Assembly (NCBI GenBank): GCA_900549195.1
Contig: URNK01000101.1
Location: 1-6,270 of the forward strand
Source of the DNA: an uncultured Collinsella sp.
GTDB lineage: Bacteria; Actinomycetota; Coriobacteriia; Coriobacteriales; Coriobacteriaceae
Direction of reading: 5' to 3'
Length of the DNA stretch: 6,270 nt
Shown in pieces: positions 1 through 5,925 of this stretch (positions are counted from its first letter, which is position 1; each line of letters begins with the position of its first letter). The notes beneath the pieces were generated by a model. The model saw only the letters and a program-made list of their open reading frames with translations. It was not told the DNA's origin and did not search any database. The position numbers were made by a program, and so were the translations under genes.

Positions 1-53
1 GCATACGATATGAGCGCTAGTCTCGTGGGCTCGGAGATGTGTATAAGAGACAG
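1..53. other. Illumina Nextera adapter remnant (not genomic)
   Basis: Bases 20-53 match the Nextera read-2 transposase adapter exactly, and bases 35-53 are the 19-bp Tn5 mosaic end AGATGTGTATAAGAGACAG. Bases 1-8 (GCATACGA) match the 3' part of the P7 flow-cell oligo. Bases 10-19 are then the right size and place for an i7 index, with about two bases missing relative to the standard P7 end. This is library-preparation sequence left on the contig end. It must not be read as a transposon or as part of the neighbouring gene. The adapter match is from established knowledge of the oligo; the index reading is inference. Confidence 0.97.
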
Positions 54-232
54 GCATCAACGCCATGCATGCCGCCATGGCCGGTGCGTACCACATGGAG
101 TACTGGATTGAGCTAGGCATTCTGGCGAGCTATCTGATTCCGTCGCTGGCACTGGGCGTCGTCTTCCGCCGCCCGGTCATCAAAGCCAACGACTGGATCA
201 TCGAAAAACTGGAGTCAACCAAATTGATTTAG
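54..232 (+). CDS. YhgE/Pip-like membrane protein, C-terminal fragment
   Basis: This is the last 58 complete codons of a gene whose 5' part is missing because the contig begins here. The frame runs from base 56 to the TAG at 230-232. The fragment holds one hydrophobic segment (about residues 19-36 of the fragment, GILASYLIPSLALGVVF), then a basic RRPVIK stretch and an amphipathic tail ending EKLESTKLI. One last membrane helix followed by R-R/K-P and a short tail ending E-x-T-K-L-(M/I) resembles the C-termini of YhgE/Pip proteins of Coriobacteria. These are large multi-pass envelope proteins related to phage-infection protein, and some act with type VII-like or ABC-2-type export. The family call is recognition from a short tail only. 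Another multi-pass membrane protein remains possible. A hairpin terminator lies about 95 bases after the stop. Confidence 0.55.
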
Positions 233-295
233 TTCAGCAACGTAAACGCCGTCGGAACATCGAGATCTTCCAACCCGATGCTTTAGCGTAGTGAA

Positions 296-325
296 TTGCA
301 CGGGCTGCTTGGTTGTTGCTACAGT
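296..325 (+). promoter_or_regulatory. Candidate sigma-A promoter for the DMT transporter gene
   Basis: TTGCAC at 296-301 (-35 like) is followed after 18 bases by TACAGT at 320-325. An extended -10 TG sits at 317-318, giving TGcTACAGT. The predicted start at about 332 would leave a leader of about 100 nt before the ATG at 434. The -10 lies in a small palindrome, GCTAC-A-GTAGC (318-328). A second -35-like hexamer, TTGACC (365-370), has no convincing -10. No promoter data are available, so this rests on motif match only. Confidence 0.45.
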
Positions 326-366
326 AGCGGGGCGTGCCGGGGGTCCGGTGCGCCCTGCTTTTATTT
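326..366 (+). terminator. Rho-independent terminator after the YhgE/Pip-like gene
   Basis: The arms 326-340 and 345-359 pair over 15 bp, with three G-U wobbles, around a four-base loop (GGGT). The T-rich run TTTATTT follows at 360-366. It lies about 95 bases beyond the TAG of the upstream gene and can end its transcript. It also begins directly after the candidate -10 box of the next gene, so a transcript starting near 332 would keep only the inner part of the stem. Confidence 0.75.
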
Positions 367-433
367 GACCATGAGGCGGCACGCAGCCATGCGCGTGCGG
401 ACACCACGCCCAGATTGAGCGCGAGGATGCCCT

Positions 434-1417
434 ATGGCCCAGCATGCCACTGACAATATCGAAATGATGCCCGATAGCCCTGTTGCTCGCGAGGACCTGG
501 GCGCGGGCGGCACCTCCCGCGGCGCCGGCGCTCGCTCGCCGCTGTTCTGGAAAGTCCTGCTGCTTTCGGTGGCAGTCGTCTGGGGCTACTCCTTTACGAC
601 CATGAAGGACGCGCTCGACACCATTCCGGTGTTCGAACTGCTCTACGTGCGCTTTCTGCCTGCGGCGTTGGTCATGTTTTTCATCTTCCACAAGCGCATC
701 ATCGCGCACCTCAACGCCCGCAACCTTATCGTCGGACTTGGCATGGGCGCACTTATGTGGGCCGCCTACGCCCTGCAGACAGTCGGTCTGGCGCACACCA
801 CGGCGGGCAAGAATGCTTTTTTGACGGGCACGTATTGCATCGTTGTGCCGTTCGCGAGCTATTTTCTGAGCGGCGAAAAACTCACCCGCTATAACCTGGG
901 CGCGGCGCTGCTGTGCTTGGCGGGCATTGGCTTGGTGGCGCTCGATAGCGTTGAATTCAACATCGGTGATGTCATTACGCTGGCGGGTGCGGTCTTTTTC
1001 GCCATCCAGATGGCGGTGACTGCCAAGTACGGTCGCAAAATGGACATCAACGTCATCACGTTTTGGATGTTTGTGGGCAACGGCGTGCTGAGCCTGGCAA
1101 CGTCGCTGCTATTCGAGACCCAAGCGCCTCTGTCCGTGTGGACGCCGAGCTTTATCAGCGCGATGGCGTTTCTCTCGGTTGGTTGCACATGCGCGGCTCT
1201 GCTCATCCAAAACGTCGGCTTGGCGCATGTCTCGGCCTCGACGGGCTCACTGCTCCTTTCGATGGAGTCGCCTTCGGGCGTGCTGTTCTCGGTGCTGCTG
1301 ATGGGGGAGGCGCTCACCTCGCGCCTGCTCGCCGGCTTCGCGCTCATCTTTCTTTCGATTATCTTGAGCGAGACGCATTTCGATTTCTTGCGCCGAAAAT
1401 CACACCCGCAATTGTAA
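434..1417 (+). CDS. DMT-superfamily (EamA) transporter
   Basis: A 327-residue inner-membrane protein with two EamA repeats and about ten predicted helices: roughly residues 39-57, 65-85, 97-117, 124-144, 153-171, 177-197, 207-227, 239-259, 266-290 and 295-313. The first helix carries WGYSFTTMK, matching the WG-x-(S/N)F start of EamA proteins. FLTGTYCIVVPF (129-140) and the matching second-repeat segment SLLLSMESPSGVLFS (272-286) are the usual helix 4 and helix 9 regions. Members export or exchange amino acids, metabolites or drugs; the substrate cannot be read from sequence. The ATG at 434 is favoured because GAGGA at 423-427 lies six bases upstream. This gives a polar 38-residue N-terminal tail rich in Gly, Ala and Asp, longer than usual, and the ATGs at 464 and 467 are weaker alternatives. 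It appears monocistronic, between a terminator upstream and another immediately downstream. Confidence 0.9.
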   Translation: MAQHATDNIEMMPDSPVAREDLGAGGTSRGAGARSPLFWKVLLLSVAVVWGYSFTTMKDALDTIPVFELLYVRFLPAALVMFFIFHKRIIAHLNARNLIVGLGMGALMWAAYALQTVGLAHTTAGKNAFLTGTYCIVVPFASYFLSGEKLTRYNLGAALLCLAGIGLVALDSVEFNIGDVITLAGAVFFAIQMAVTAKYGRKMDINVITFWMFVGNGVLSLATSLLFETQAPLSVWTPSFISAMAFLSVGCTCAALLIQNVGLAHVSASTGSLLLSMESPSGVLFSVLLMGEALTSRLLAGFALIFLSIILSETHFDFLRRKSHPQL

Positions 1418-1429
1418 ACAACTTGTTGC

Positions 1430-1454
1430 GCCGCCCTCCCAGGGCGGCATTTTT
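1430..1454 (+). terminator. Rho-independent terminator of the DMT gene
   Basis: A perfect 8-bp stem, GCCGCCCT (1430-1437) with AGGGCGGC (1441-1448), has a CCC loop and is followed by ATTTTT. It begins 13 bases after the TAA at 1415-1417. The GC-rich stem and run of five Ts make this the clearest terminator in the window, and it separates the transporter from the amidohydrolase gene. Confidence 0.9.
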
Positions 1455-1480
1455 ATGTCATGCCCTTACAGTTGTACCTT

Positions 1481-1502
1481 GCACTTTACGCTATCAAAGT
1501 GC
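1481..1502 (+). promoter_or_regulatory. Operator-like inverted repeat before the amidohydrolase gene
   Basis: GCACTTT (1481-1487) and AAAGTGC (1496-1502) form a perfect 7-bp inverted repeat with an 8-base spacer containing TATC. It ends 30 bases before the ATG at 1533, after the upstream terminator, in the only space available for this gene's promoter. A weak -10-like TATCAA (1492-1497) lies inside it, but I see no convincing -35 at the right distance. It could bind a dimeric regulator or form a short leader hairpin; both are inference. Confidence 0.4.
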
Positions 1503-1521
1503 GTGCTGCAAAAACGTTACT

Positions 1522-1527
1522 GGAGGG
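1522..1527 (+). promoter_or_regulatory. Ribosome binding site fixing the amidohydrolase start
   Basis: GGAGGG lies five bases before the ATG at 1533. The same frame is open back to an ATG at 1455, but that codon lies at the T-run of the preceding terminator, has no ribosome site, and would add an unrelated Cys-rich stretch. The start at 1533 is therefore preferred. Confidence 0.85.
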
Positions 1528-1532
1528 CTTCT

Positions 1533-2825
1533 ATGGCATCAGCTCTGTCCGATTTTCAACCGCAACCAGCGCCCCAGGCCACCGCGGCGGCGCAGGCCGC
1601 TATCGGTGACGGTCTTGTCGCAGAAGCTCAGGCTTTTGCAGACGAGCTCGCTGCATGGCGACACGATCTACACCAGATGCCCGAGCTGGGTAACAATCTT
1701 CCGCAGACGTCTGCCTATATCCAGGCACGTCTGGACGAGATGGACATCCCCCATACCACGCTAGTCGACGGTTCCTGCGCCGTTGGCCTGATCGGTGCCG
1801 GTGCGGCCGCTCAGGGCAATGGCACGTGCAAGGACGAGCAGGCCGGAACGGTCGTCATGCTCCGAGGCGATATGGATGCCCTTCCCGTTGTCGAGGAATC
1901 CGGCGAGCCCTTTGCATCCACCAATGGCTGCATGCATGCTTGCGGTCACGATATGCACGCGACGGCCCTGCTTGGTGCGGCGCGCCTGCTCAAGGCCCGC
2001 GAGGCCGAGCTTGTGGAGGCCAACGCTACCGTCAAGTTGCTGTTCCAGCCGGGCGAGGAGACCTTTGAGGGAGCACGCGCTGCCATCGCCGACGGCTTGC
2101 TCGAGAACCCGCGCCCTCAGGCGGCCTTTGCCATGCATGTCAACAGCCAGTCGCCGCTTGGCCTGGTGCTCTACGGCAGCCCGGCGCTCTCGGGTGTGTA
2201 CGGTTTCCGCATCACGCTCCAGGGCAAGGGCGGCCACGGTTCCAGCCCCGAGATCTGCATCGACCCCATCACGGCCGGCGTCCACGTGCACCTGGCGCTC
2301 CAGGAGCTTATCTCCCGCGAGGTGCCGGCGGCCAAGGAAGTCGCACTTACCGTTGGTAAGTTCGCCGGCGGCTTGGCGGCCAACGTCATCCCCGACACCT
2401 GCGTGCTCGAGGGAACGCTGCGCGGCTTTGATGTTGAGCTCATGGCTCACCTAAAGACCCGCATCGCGGAGGTCGTTAACGGCGTTGCTACGACCTATCG
2501 TACGCCGGCGACCATCGAGACGCTTTCGGATGTTCCGCCGCTTGTACTCGACAGCGATATGACTCAGGCGTCGCTTGGCTACGTGGGCGCAGTGCTGCCC
2601 AAGACGGCTTTCTTGCCGCTTTTCCATGCCATGGCGAGTGAGGACTTCGCGCTTATCTCGAGCAAGATCCCAAGTGCGTACTTTACCGTGGGCGCGGCCG
2701 TAACCGACACGGACGAACACTTTGCCCAGCACCATCCCAAGGCACGTTTTAACGATGCCGAGCTGCCGCTCGGTGCCGCGGCCTATACCGCCGTCGCTTT
2801 GGGCTATATCGCCGACCACCGGTAG
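1533..2825 (+). CDS. M20D-family metallo-amidohydrolase (hippurate / N-acyl amino acid hydrolase type)
   Basis: A 430-residue cytoplasmic enzyme of the M20D group (HipO, N-acyl-L-amino acid amidohydrolase, indole-acetyl amino acid hydrolase, N-acetyl-diaminopimelate deacetylase). These use two metal ions to cut the amide of N-acylated amino acids. Landmarks in order: WRHDLHQMPELG (42-53); RGDMDALPV (111-119); HACGHDMHATALLGAA (135-150), with likely metal ligands Cys137 and His139; FQPGEE (171-176), with probable catalytic Glu175 and metal ligand Glu176; His202; the dimerisation-domain GKGGHGSSPE (231-240); SEDFA (369-373); and HHP (400-402), with likely ligand His400. All expected active-site positions are present and the length is normal, apart from about 30 Ala/Gln-rich residues before the first domain. 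No signal peptide is seen. The exact substrate is not determinable. The MFS carrier downstream may supply it. Confidence 0.9.
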   Translation: MASALSDFQPQPAPQATAAAQAAIGDGLVAEAQAFADELAAWRHDLHQMPELGNNLPQTSAYIQARLDEMDIPHTTLVDGSCAVGLIGAGAAAQGNGTCKDEQAGTVVMLRGDMDALPVVEESGEPFASTNGCMHACGHDMHATALLGAARLLKAREAELVEANATVKLLFQPGEETFEGARAAIADGLLENPRPQAAFAMHVNSQSPLGLVLYGSPALSGVYGFRITLQGKGGHGSSPEICIDPITAGVHVHLALQELISREVPAAKEVALTVGKFAGGLAANVIPDTCVLEGTLRGFDVELMAHLKTRIAEVVNGVATTYRTPATIETLSDVPPLVLDSDMTQASLGYVGAVLPKTAFLPLFHAMASEDFALISSKIPSAYFTVGAAVTDTDEHFAQHHPKARFNDAELPLGAAAYTAVALGYIADHR

Positions 2826-2906
2826 CACCCAACCTTGCCTTTCAAGCCTGCGGGCATGGCCGTAAGGCCTATGCCCTTGTCTTTCAAGGCAATCTTGGGC
2901 ACTACC
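2821..2906 (+). repeat. Long imperfect intergenic inverted repeat / compound hairpin
   Basis: The arms 2821-2841 and 2886-2906 pair at 17 of 21 positions (blocks GGTAG/CTACC, CCCAA/TTGGG, TTGCCTT/AAGGCAA, with two 2-base mismatches). They enclose a second hairpin: GGGCAT (2852-2857) with ATGCCC (2871-2876), then GGCC (2858-2861) with GGCC (2866-2869), with a GTAA loop and one bulged T. The outer arm starts inside the last codons and stop of the amidohydrolase gene. The inner hairpin is followed by TTGTCTTTC, which is only weakly T-rich, so it may attenuate or protect the mRNA rather than end it fully. A tandem CCGGCGC pair follows at 2905-2918. Confidence 0.6.
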
Positions 2907-2938
2907 GGCGCCCGGCGCAGGCTATTCGTTTGTCTAAA

Positions 2939-2943
2939 AGGAG
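2939..2943 (+). promoter_or_regulatory. Ribosome binding site fixing the MFS start
   Basis: AGGAG, within AAAAGGAG, sits four bases before the ATG at 2948. The frame also contains a TTG at 2930, but that codon lies upstream of this site and has none of its own. Confidence 0.85.
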
Positions 2944-2947
2944 CAGT

Positions 2948-4252
2948 ATGCCCCAGCAGCGTAAGTTCTTCCCCGGCTGGCTCGTGGTGGCCTCCGGCTT
3001 CGTGATCATGGCCACGTGTTACACGATTTTCGTCAACTGCATGAGCCTGTTCCAGCCGCTGATCGTCAGCAACCTGGGTATTTCCCTTGCGCAGTACAAC
3101 GTCTCCAATGCCATCTCCACCGTGGTGAGTGTCGTGGGTTCGCTCGTTATCGGTCATGTTGCCGATAAGGTGAGTGGCCGCGTATTGGGCTCGCTTACCG
3201 TTATCGCTACCTCGGCGGTGCTTGCCGGCATGAGCTTTGTCGGTGAGCTGTGGCAGGTCTACGTGCTCTTTGCCGTTTCGGGCTGCTTCGCTGTGGCCTC
3301 GACCCGTCTGCTCATTAGCCTTGTGACCGCCAACTGGTTTACCGCTAAACGCGGCCTTGCCATTTCCATCGCACTTTCGGGCTCGGGCTTTGGCGGAGCC
3401 ATTCTCTCGCCGATCGTGAGCTCTCTTATCGTGAGTGTGGGCTGGCGCTCTGCGTTCCTGGTACTCGCTGCCGTCTGCATGGTGGCGGCACTGCCCATCA
3501 CGGCTTACTCCTTCCGCACCAAGCCTTCCGAGATCGGCCTTAAGCCGCTCGGCGAGAACCCGGGCGATCCGTCCGTCTCGACGGCTGGCGATAAGGACGA
3601 GCACACGGCGCCCGAGGTTAGCGTCGGCTGGTCTCGTATCAAGAAGAGCCCGGCGTTTTGGCTGCTCGTCGTCGCCTTCCTCTTTATGGGTCTCGTTAAC
3701 GGCGCCATCTTGCCCAACCAGGTCACCAACATGACGAGTGTTACCGTCAACGGCGCCAAGATCGTCACGGGCGGCCACGATCCCATGTGGGCAGGTACCG
3801 TGCTTTCGGCCTACATGGTCACCGTCGTTATCGCCAAGATTTCGCTCGGTGCGATCTATGACCGCTTTGGTCTGCGCTTTGGCAATATCCTTGGCTCCAT
3901 TGCGTGCATTATCGCCTGCGTCGCCCTGTGCTTCCCCGCGACCGATCTTGGTCCCATCGTGGCTGCCGTGAGCTTTGGTATCGGAACGTGCATGGGCACC
4001 ATCACGCCTACCATCGCCGCGTCCGAGCAGTTTGGCATGGCCGACCTCGGTAAGGTCACGGGCACCATTACCTCGCTCGAGATGGTCGGCGGCACCGTGG
4101 GCGCCATTGTCTCGGGCGTGCTGTTCGATGCCACGGGCTCCTTTGCGAGCACCTGGATCGTGTGCCTGGCGTGCTCCGTGGTCATGCTCGTGTTCCTGCT
4201 GGCATCCGAGCCCATCGCCGCCAAGCTGCGCGCGAGCGTGGCGGGGGAGTAG
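2948..4252 (+). CDS. MFS transporter, monocarboxylate / oxalate-formate antiporter type
   Basis: A 434-residue inner-membrane carrier with about twelve helices in two halves: roughly 9-29, 48-70, 78-98, 103-125, 137-160, 165-187, then 236-256, 281-302, 310-330, 334-352, 371-394 and 400-420. A hydrophilic central loop (188-235), rich in Lys, Glu, Asp and Pro, joins the halves. The loop 2-3 motif reads GHVADKVSGRVLG (69-81), and its second-half copy is GAIYDRFGLRFG (301-312). WFTAKRGLAISIALSGSGFG (130-149) is the helix 4-5 signature of monocarboxylate and oxalate/formate-type MFS carriers, so an organic anion substrate is likely. There is no visible promoter of its own in the 122-base gap, so co-transcription with the amidohydrolase is plausible, with the intergenic hairpin lowering its expression. 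The substrate is not established. Confidence 0.88.
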   Translation: MPQQRKFFPGWLVVASGFVIMATCYTIFVNCMSLFQPLIVSNLGISLAQYNVSNAISTVVSVVGSLVIGHVADKVSGRVLGSLTVIATSAVLAGMSFVGELWQVYVLFAVSGCFAVASTRLLISLVTANWFTAKRGLAISIALSGSGFGGAILSPIVSSLIVSVGWRSAFLVLAAVCMVAALPITAYSFRTKPSEIGLKPLGENPGDPSVSTAGDKDEHTAPEVSVGWSRIKKSPAFWLLVVAFLFMGLVNGAILPNQVTNMTSVTVNGAKIVTGGHDPMWAGTVLSAYMVTVVIAKISLGAIYDRFGLRFGNILGSIACIIACVALCFPATDLGPIVAAVSFGIGTCMGTITPTIAASEQFGMADLGKVTGTITSLEMVGGTVGAIVSGVLFDATGSFASTWIVCLACSVVMLVFLLASEPIAAKLRASVAGE

Positions 4253-4288
4253 GTAGGCCAAAGCGCATCGCCGCTTGTCCGCTTCGTC

Positions 4289-4350
4289 CGCGGCGGCGCG
4301 TCTGGCCGAACGAGTCCCCATACCCTCGTTCGGTCAGGCGCGCCGCCGCG
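4289..4350 (+). terminator. 26-bp stem-loop between the MFS gene and hisS
   Basis: The arms 4289-4314 and 4325-4350 pair along all 26 positions, with only two G-U wobbles, around a 10-base loop (TCCCCATACC). It starts 36 bases after the MFS stop and ends 16 bases before the TATAAT of hisS. The sequence after it, TTGCTGCTTTG, is a poor U-tract, so it may not be a classic intrinsic terminator. Even so, a very stable GC-rich hairpin here would mark the 3' end of the MFS transcript. Its right arm occupies the space where the hisS -35 should lie. Confidence 0.6.
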
Positions 4351-4372
4351 TTGCTGCTTTGTGCCGTATAAT
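4344..4372 (+). promoter_or_regulatory. Probable hisS promoter
   Basis: A perfect TATAAT lies at 4367-4372, 42 bases before the hisS ATG, giving a predicted start near 4379 and a leader of about 36 nt. The expected -35 position (about 4344-4349, CGCCGC) has no match to TTGACA because it falls in the right arm of the large stem-loop. No T-box-like leader fits in this short space. Confidence 0.55.
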
Positions 4373-4414
4373 GTCCACTACCTATGACGCGATACAAAAG
4401 AAAGGTGTTTGCCC

Positions 4415-5728
4415 ATGCAGGCACAGAAGGCGGAGGGAACCCGCGACCTTATCGGCGCCGAGATGCGCGCCTGGCAAAAGATGCAGCAGATTGCGGCCGG
4501 CGTGTTCGAGCCGTTTGGTTTTAAACCCATCGAGACGCCCGCGATCGAGCAGGTTGACGTGTTTGTCCACGGTATCGGCCAGTCGACCGACGTCGTGCGC
4601 AAGGAAATGTTCCGCGTGTTCAGCGGTGCCAACCTGGAGCGCGTCTTTACCGAGGGCACCGACACCAAACTCAAGCCCAAGCAGCGCCTGGCGCTTCGCC
4701 CCGAGGGCACGGCCGGCGTGGTGCGCGCTGTCGTCGAGAACAATCTGGTGCCCCAGGGCTCCACGCCGTTTAAGGCCTACTACGCCGAGGCCATGTTCCG
4801 CGGCGAGCGTCCCCAGAAGGGCCGCCTGCGCCAGTTCCACCAGGTGGGCATCGAGTGGCTCGGCGCTCCCGATCCGGCGGCAGACGCCGAGTGCATCATC
4901 ATGCTCATGGAGTTCTACAAGCGCCTTGGTTTTGATCTTTCCAAGCTTCGTCTGCTCATCAACTCGATGGGTGACGCCCAGTGCCGTCCGGCCTATCGCG
5001 AGCAGGTCAAGCAGTTCATCCTCGATCACGCCGACGAGATGTGCGATGAGTGCCGCGAGCGCGCCGAGCTCAACCCGCTGCGTGCCTTCGACTGCAAGAA
5101 CGACCACTGCCGCGAGATCATGGCCGAGGCTCCGCTGATGGGTGACAACCTGTGCGATGAGTGCCGCGAGCACTACGAGCAGGTCAAGCGCTATCTGGAT
5201 GCCGCCGGTATCGAGTATGTCGAGGATCCCACCTTGGTGCGCGGCCTGGACTACTACACCCGTACTGTCTTTGAGGTCGAGGCCCCTGGCGCCGGCGTCG
5301 GCTCCATCGGCGGCGGCGGCCGCTACGATGGCCTGGTCGAGCTCGAGGGTGGCAAGCCCACGGCGGGCGTCGGCTTTGCTGTCGGTTTTGAGCGCGCCCT
5401 GCTGGCCCTGCAGGCCTTTGGCAGCGATTTGGGTGCCGATGAGGCCCCGTGCGTCTATGTCGCCAACGCCGGCAAGGAGCTGCGTCAGAACGTCTTTGCC
5501 ATTACGCAGGAGCTTCGCGCCGCAGGTATCGTGACCGAGGCCGACTATCAGGGTCGTTCGCTCAAGGCCCAGTTTAAGCAAGCCGATAAGGTAGGCGCCA
5601 AGCTCATCTTGGTCCTGGGTGGCGACGAGCTTGCCGCCGGCAAGGTCAAAGTGCGCGACATGCAGAGCCATGACGAGGTGCTCGCCGATCTGGACAACGT
5701 CGTCGAGGCGGTTCGCGAGCGCCTGTAG
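4415..5728 (+). CDS. hisS: Histidine--tRNA ligase
   Basis: A 437-residue cytoplasmic class II aminoacyl-tRNA synthetase that charges tRNA-His. Seen in order: the N-terminal GTRDLIG (8-14); the motif 2 region FRGERPQKGRLRQFHQVGIEW (128-148); the histidine-specific LVRGLDYYTRTVFE (274-287); GGRYDGL (301-307); the motif 3 region AGVGFAVGFERAL (317-329); and an anticodon-binding C-terminal domain from about 343. The length is typical. An insert (about 208-252) carries six cysteines: two identical CDECRE hexapeptides (210-215 and 247-252) plus Cys227 and Cys232. This suggests a metal-binding knuckle, a variant also found in other Gram-positive lineages. ATG 4415 is preferred to TTG 4409, with AAAGG (4401-4405) nine bases upstream. 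It appears to be its own unit, with a TATAAT upstream and a terminator downstream. Confidence 0.98.
   Translation: MQAQKAEGTRDLIGAEMRAWQKMQQIAAGVFEPFGFKPIETPAIEQVDVFVHGIGQSTDVVRKEMFRVFSGANLERVFTEGTDTKLKPKQRLALRPEGTAGVVRAVVENNLVPQGSTPFKAYYAEAMFRGERPQKGRLRQFHQVGIEWLGAPDPAADAECIIMLMEFYKRLGFDLSKLRLLINSMGDAQCRPAYREQVKQFILDHADEMCDECRERAELNPLRAFDCKNDHCREIMAEAPLMGDNLCDECREHYEQVKRYLDAAGIEYVEDPTLVRGLDYYTRTVFEVEAPGAGVGSIGGGGRYDGLVELEGGKPTAGVGFAVGFERALLALQAFGSDLGADEAPCVYVANAGKELRQNVFAITQELRAAGIVTEADYQGRSLKAQFKQADKVGAKLILVLGGDELAAGKVKVRDMQSHDEVLADLDNVVEAVRERL
5040..5171 (+). repeat. 21-bp direct repeat inside hisS
   Basis: Bases 5040-5060 and 5151-5171 are identical and 111 bases (37 codons) apart, in frame. 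They encode the two CDECRE motifs of the HisRS cysteine-rich insert. Identical synonymous codons in both copies could mean local duplication or simply strong codon bias on the same six residues. Confidence 0.85.
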
Positions 5729-5785
5729 CGCATCTTTTTGAGCTTCGGGCCTGCTAACGTGCCCTGCTCATGGAGAGCGATTGTT

Positions 5786-5823
5786 ACGGGGGTGTTTCGC
5801 TTTTATGCGGAATGCCCCCGTTT
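5786..5823 (+). terminator. Terminator after hisS
   Basis: Arms 5786-5800 and 5807-5821 form a 15-bp stem, with three G-U wobbles and outer ACGGGGG/CCCCCGT, and a 6-base loop (TTTTAT). It is followed only by a short TTT, so the U-tract is weak. It lies 57 bases after the hisS stop. The small GCGC/GCGC pairing with TTTTT immediately around the stop (about 5718-5739) is too short to be persuasive. Confidence 0.65.
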
Positions 5824-5881
5824 ACGTATGCCGCCCACCGAGAAATACGACCATTTAGGGCAAAAACCTTTGCAATGCAGA

Positions 5882-5925
5882 AAATACTTTTGTGTGGTAA
5901 AGCGCAATCAGTGTCGAAAGTATTT
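5882..5925 (+). promoter_or_regulatory. Operator-like inverted repeat before the last gene
   Basis: AAATACTTT (5882-5890) and AAAGTATTT (5917-5925) form a perfect 9-bp inverted repeat with a 26-base spacer. A related half-site, AGAAATACGA, occurs at 5841-5850. The right arm lies between the -35 and -10 positions of the TATAAT at 5936-5941, a layout suited to repression by a dimeric regulator or by looping. The regulator is unknown. Confidence 0.5.

Noticed and set aside
35..53. The Tn5 mosaic end as evidence of a transposon
   Set aside because: It is continuous with the Nextera adapter and sits at the contig edge, so it comes from library tagmentation.
365..393. TTGACC as the -35 of the DMT promoter
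   Set aside because: The -35 match is good, but the matching -10 position (388-393, CATGCG) is very poor. The TTGCAC/TGcTACAGT pair upstream fits better.
1455..1532. An upstream ATG extending the amidohydrolase by 26 residues
   Set aside because: It begins at the T-run of the preceding terminator and has no ribosome site, while GGAGGG is correctly spaced for the ATG at 1533.
2804..4321. A 505-codon open frame on the - strand across the whole MFS gene
   Set aside because: It mirrors the MFS codons (C/G-rich third positions suppress stops on the opposite strand). The product is a low-complexity Arg/His/Asp/Gly-rich sequence with no domain, and no ribosome site was seen.
4373..4414. A T-box or other amino-acid riboswitch before hisS
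   Set aside because: Only about 36 bases of leader lie between the predicted start and the ATG, too short for a T-box, and no T-box sequence is visible.
4382..5671. A 429-codon open frame on the - strand opposite hisS
   Set aside because: A shadow of the strongly biased hisS codons. The + strand reading has every HisRS motif in order, so the antisense frame has no independent support.
5882..5925. The AAATACTTT pair as the start of a CRISPR array or att site
   Set aside because: There is only one inverted pair, no regular direct repeats or spacers, and no integrase or cas gene nearby.
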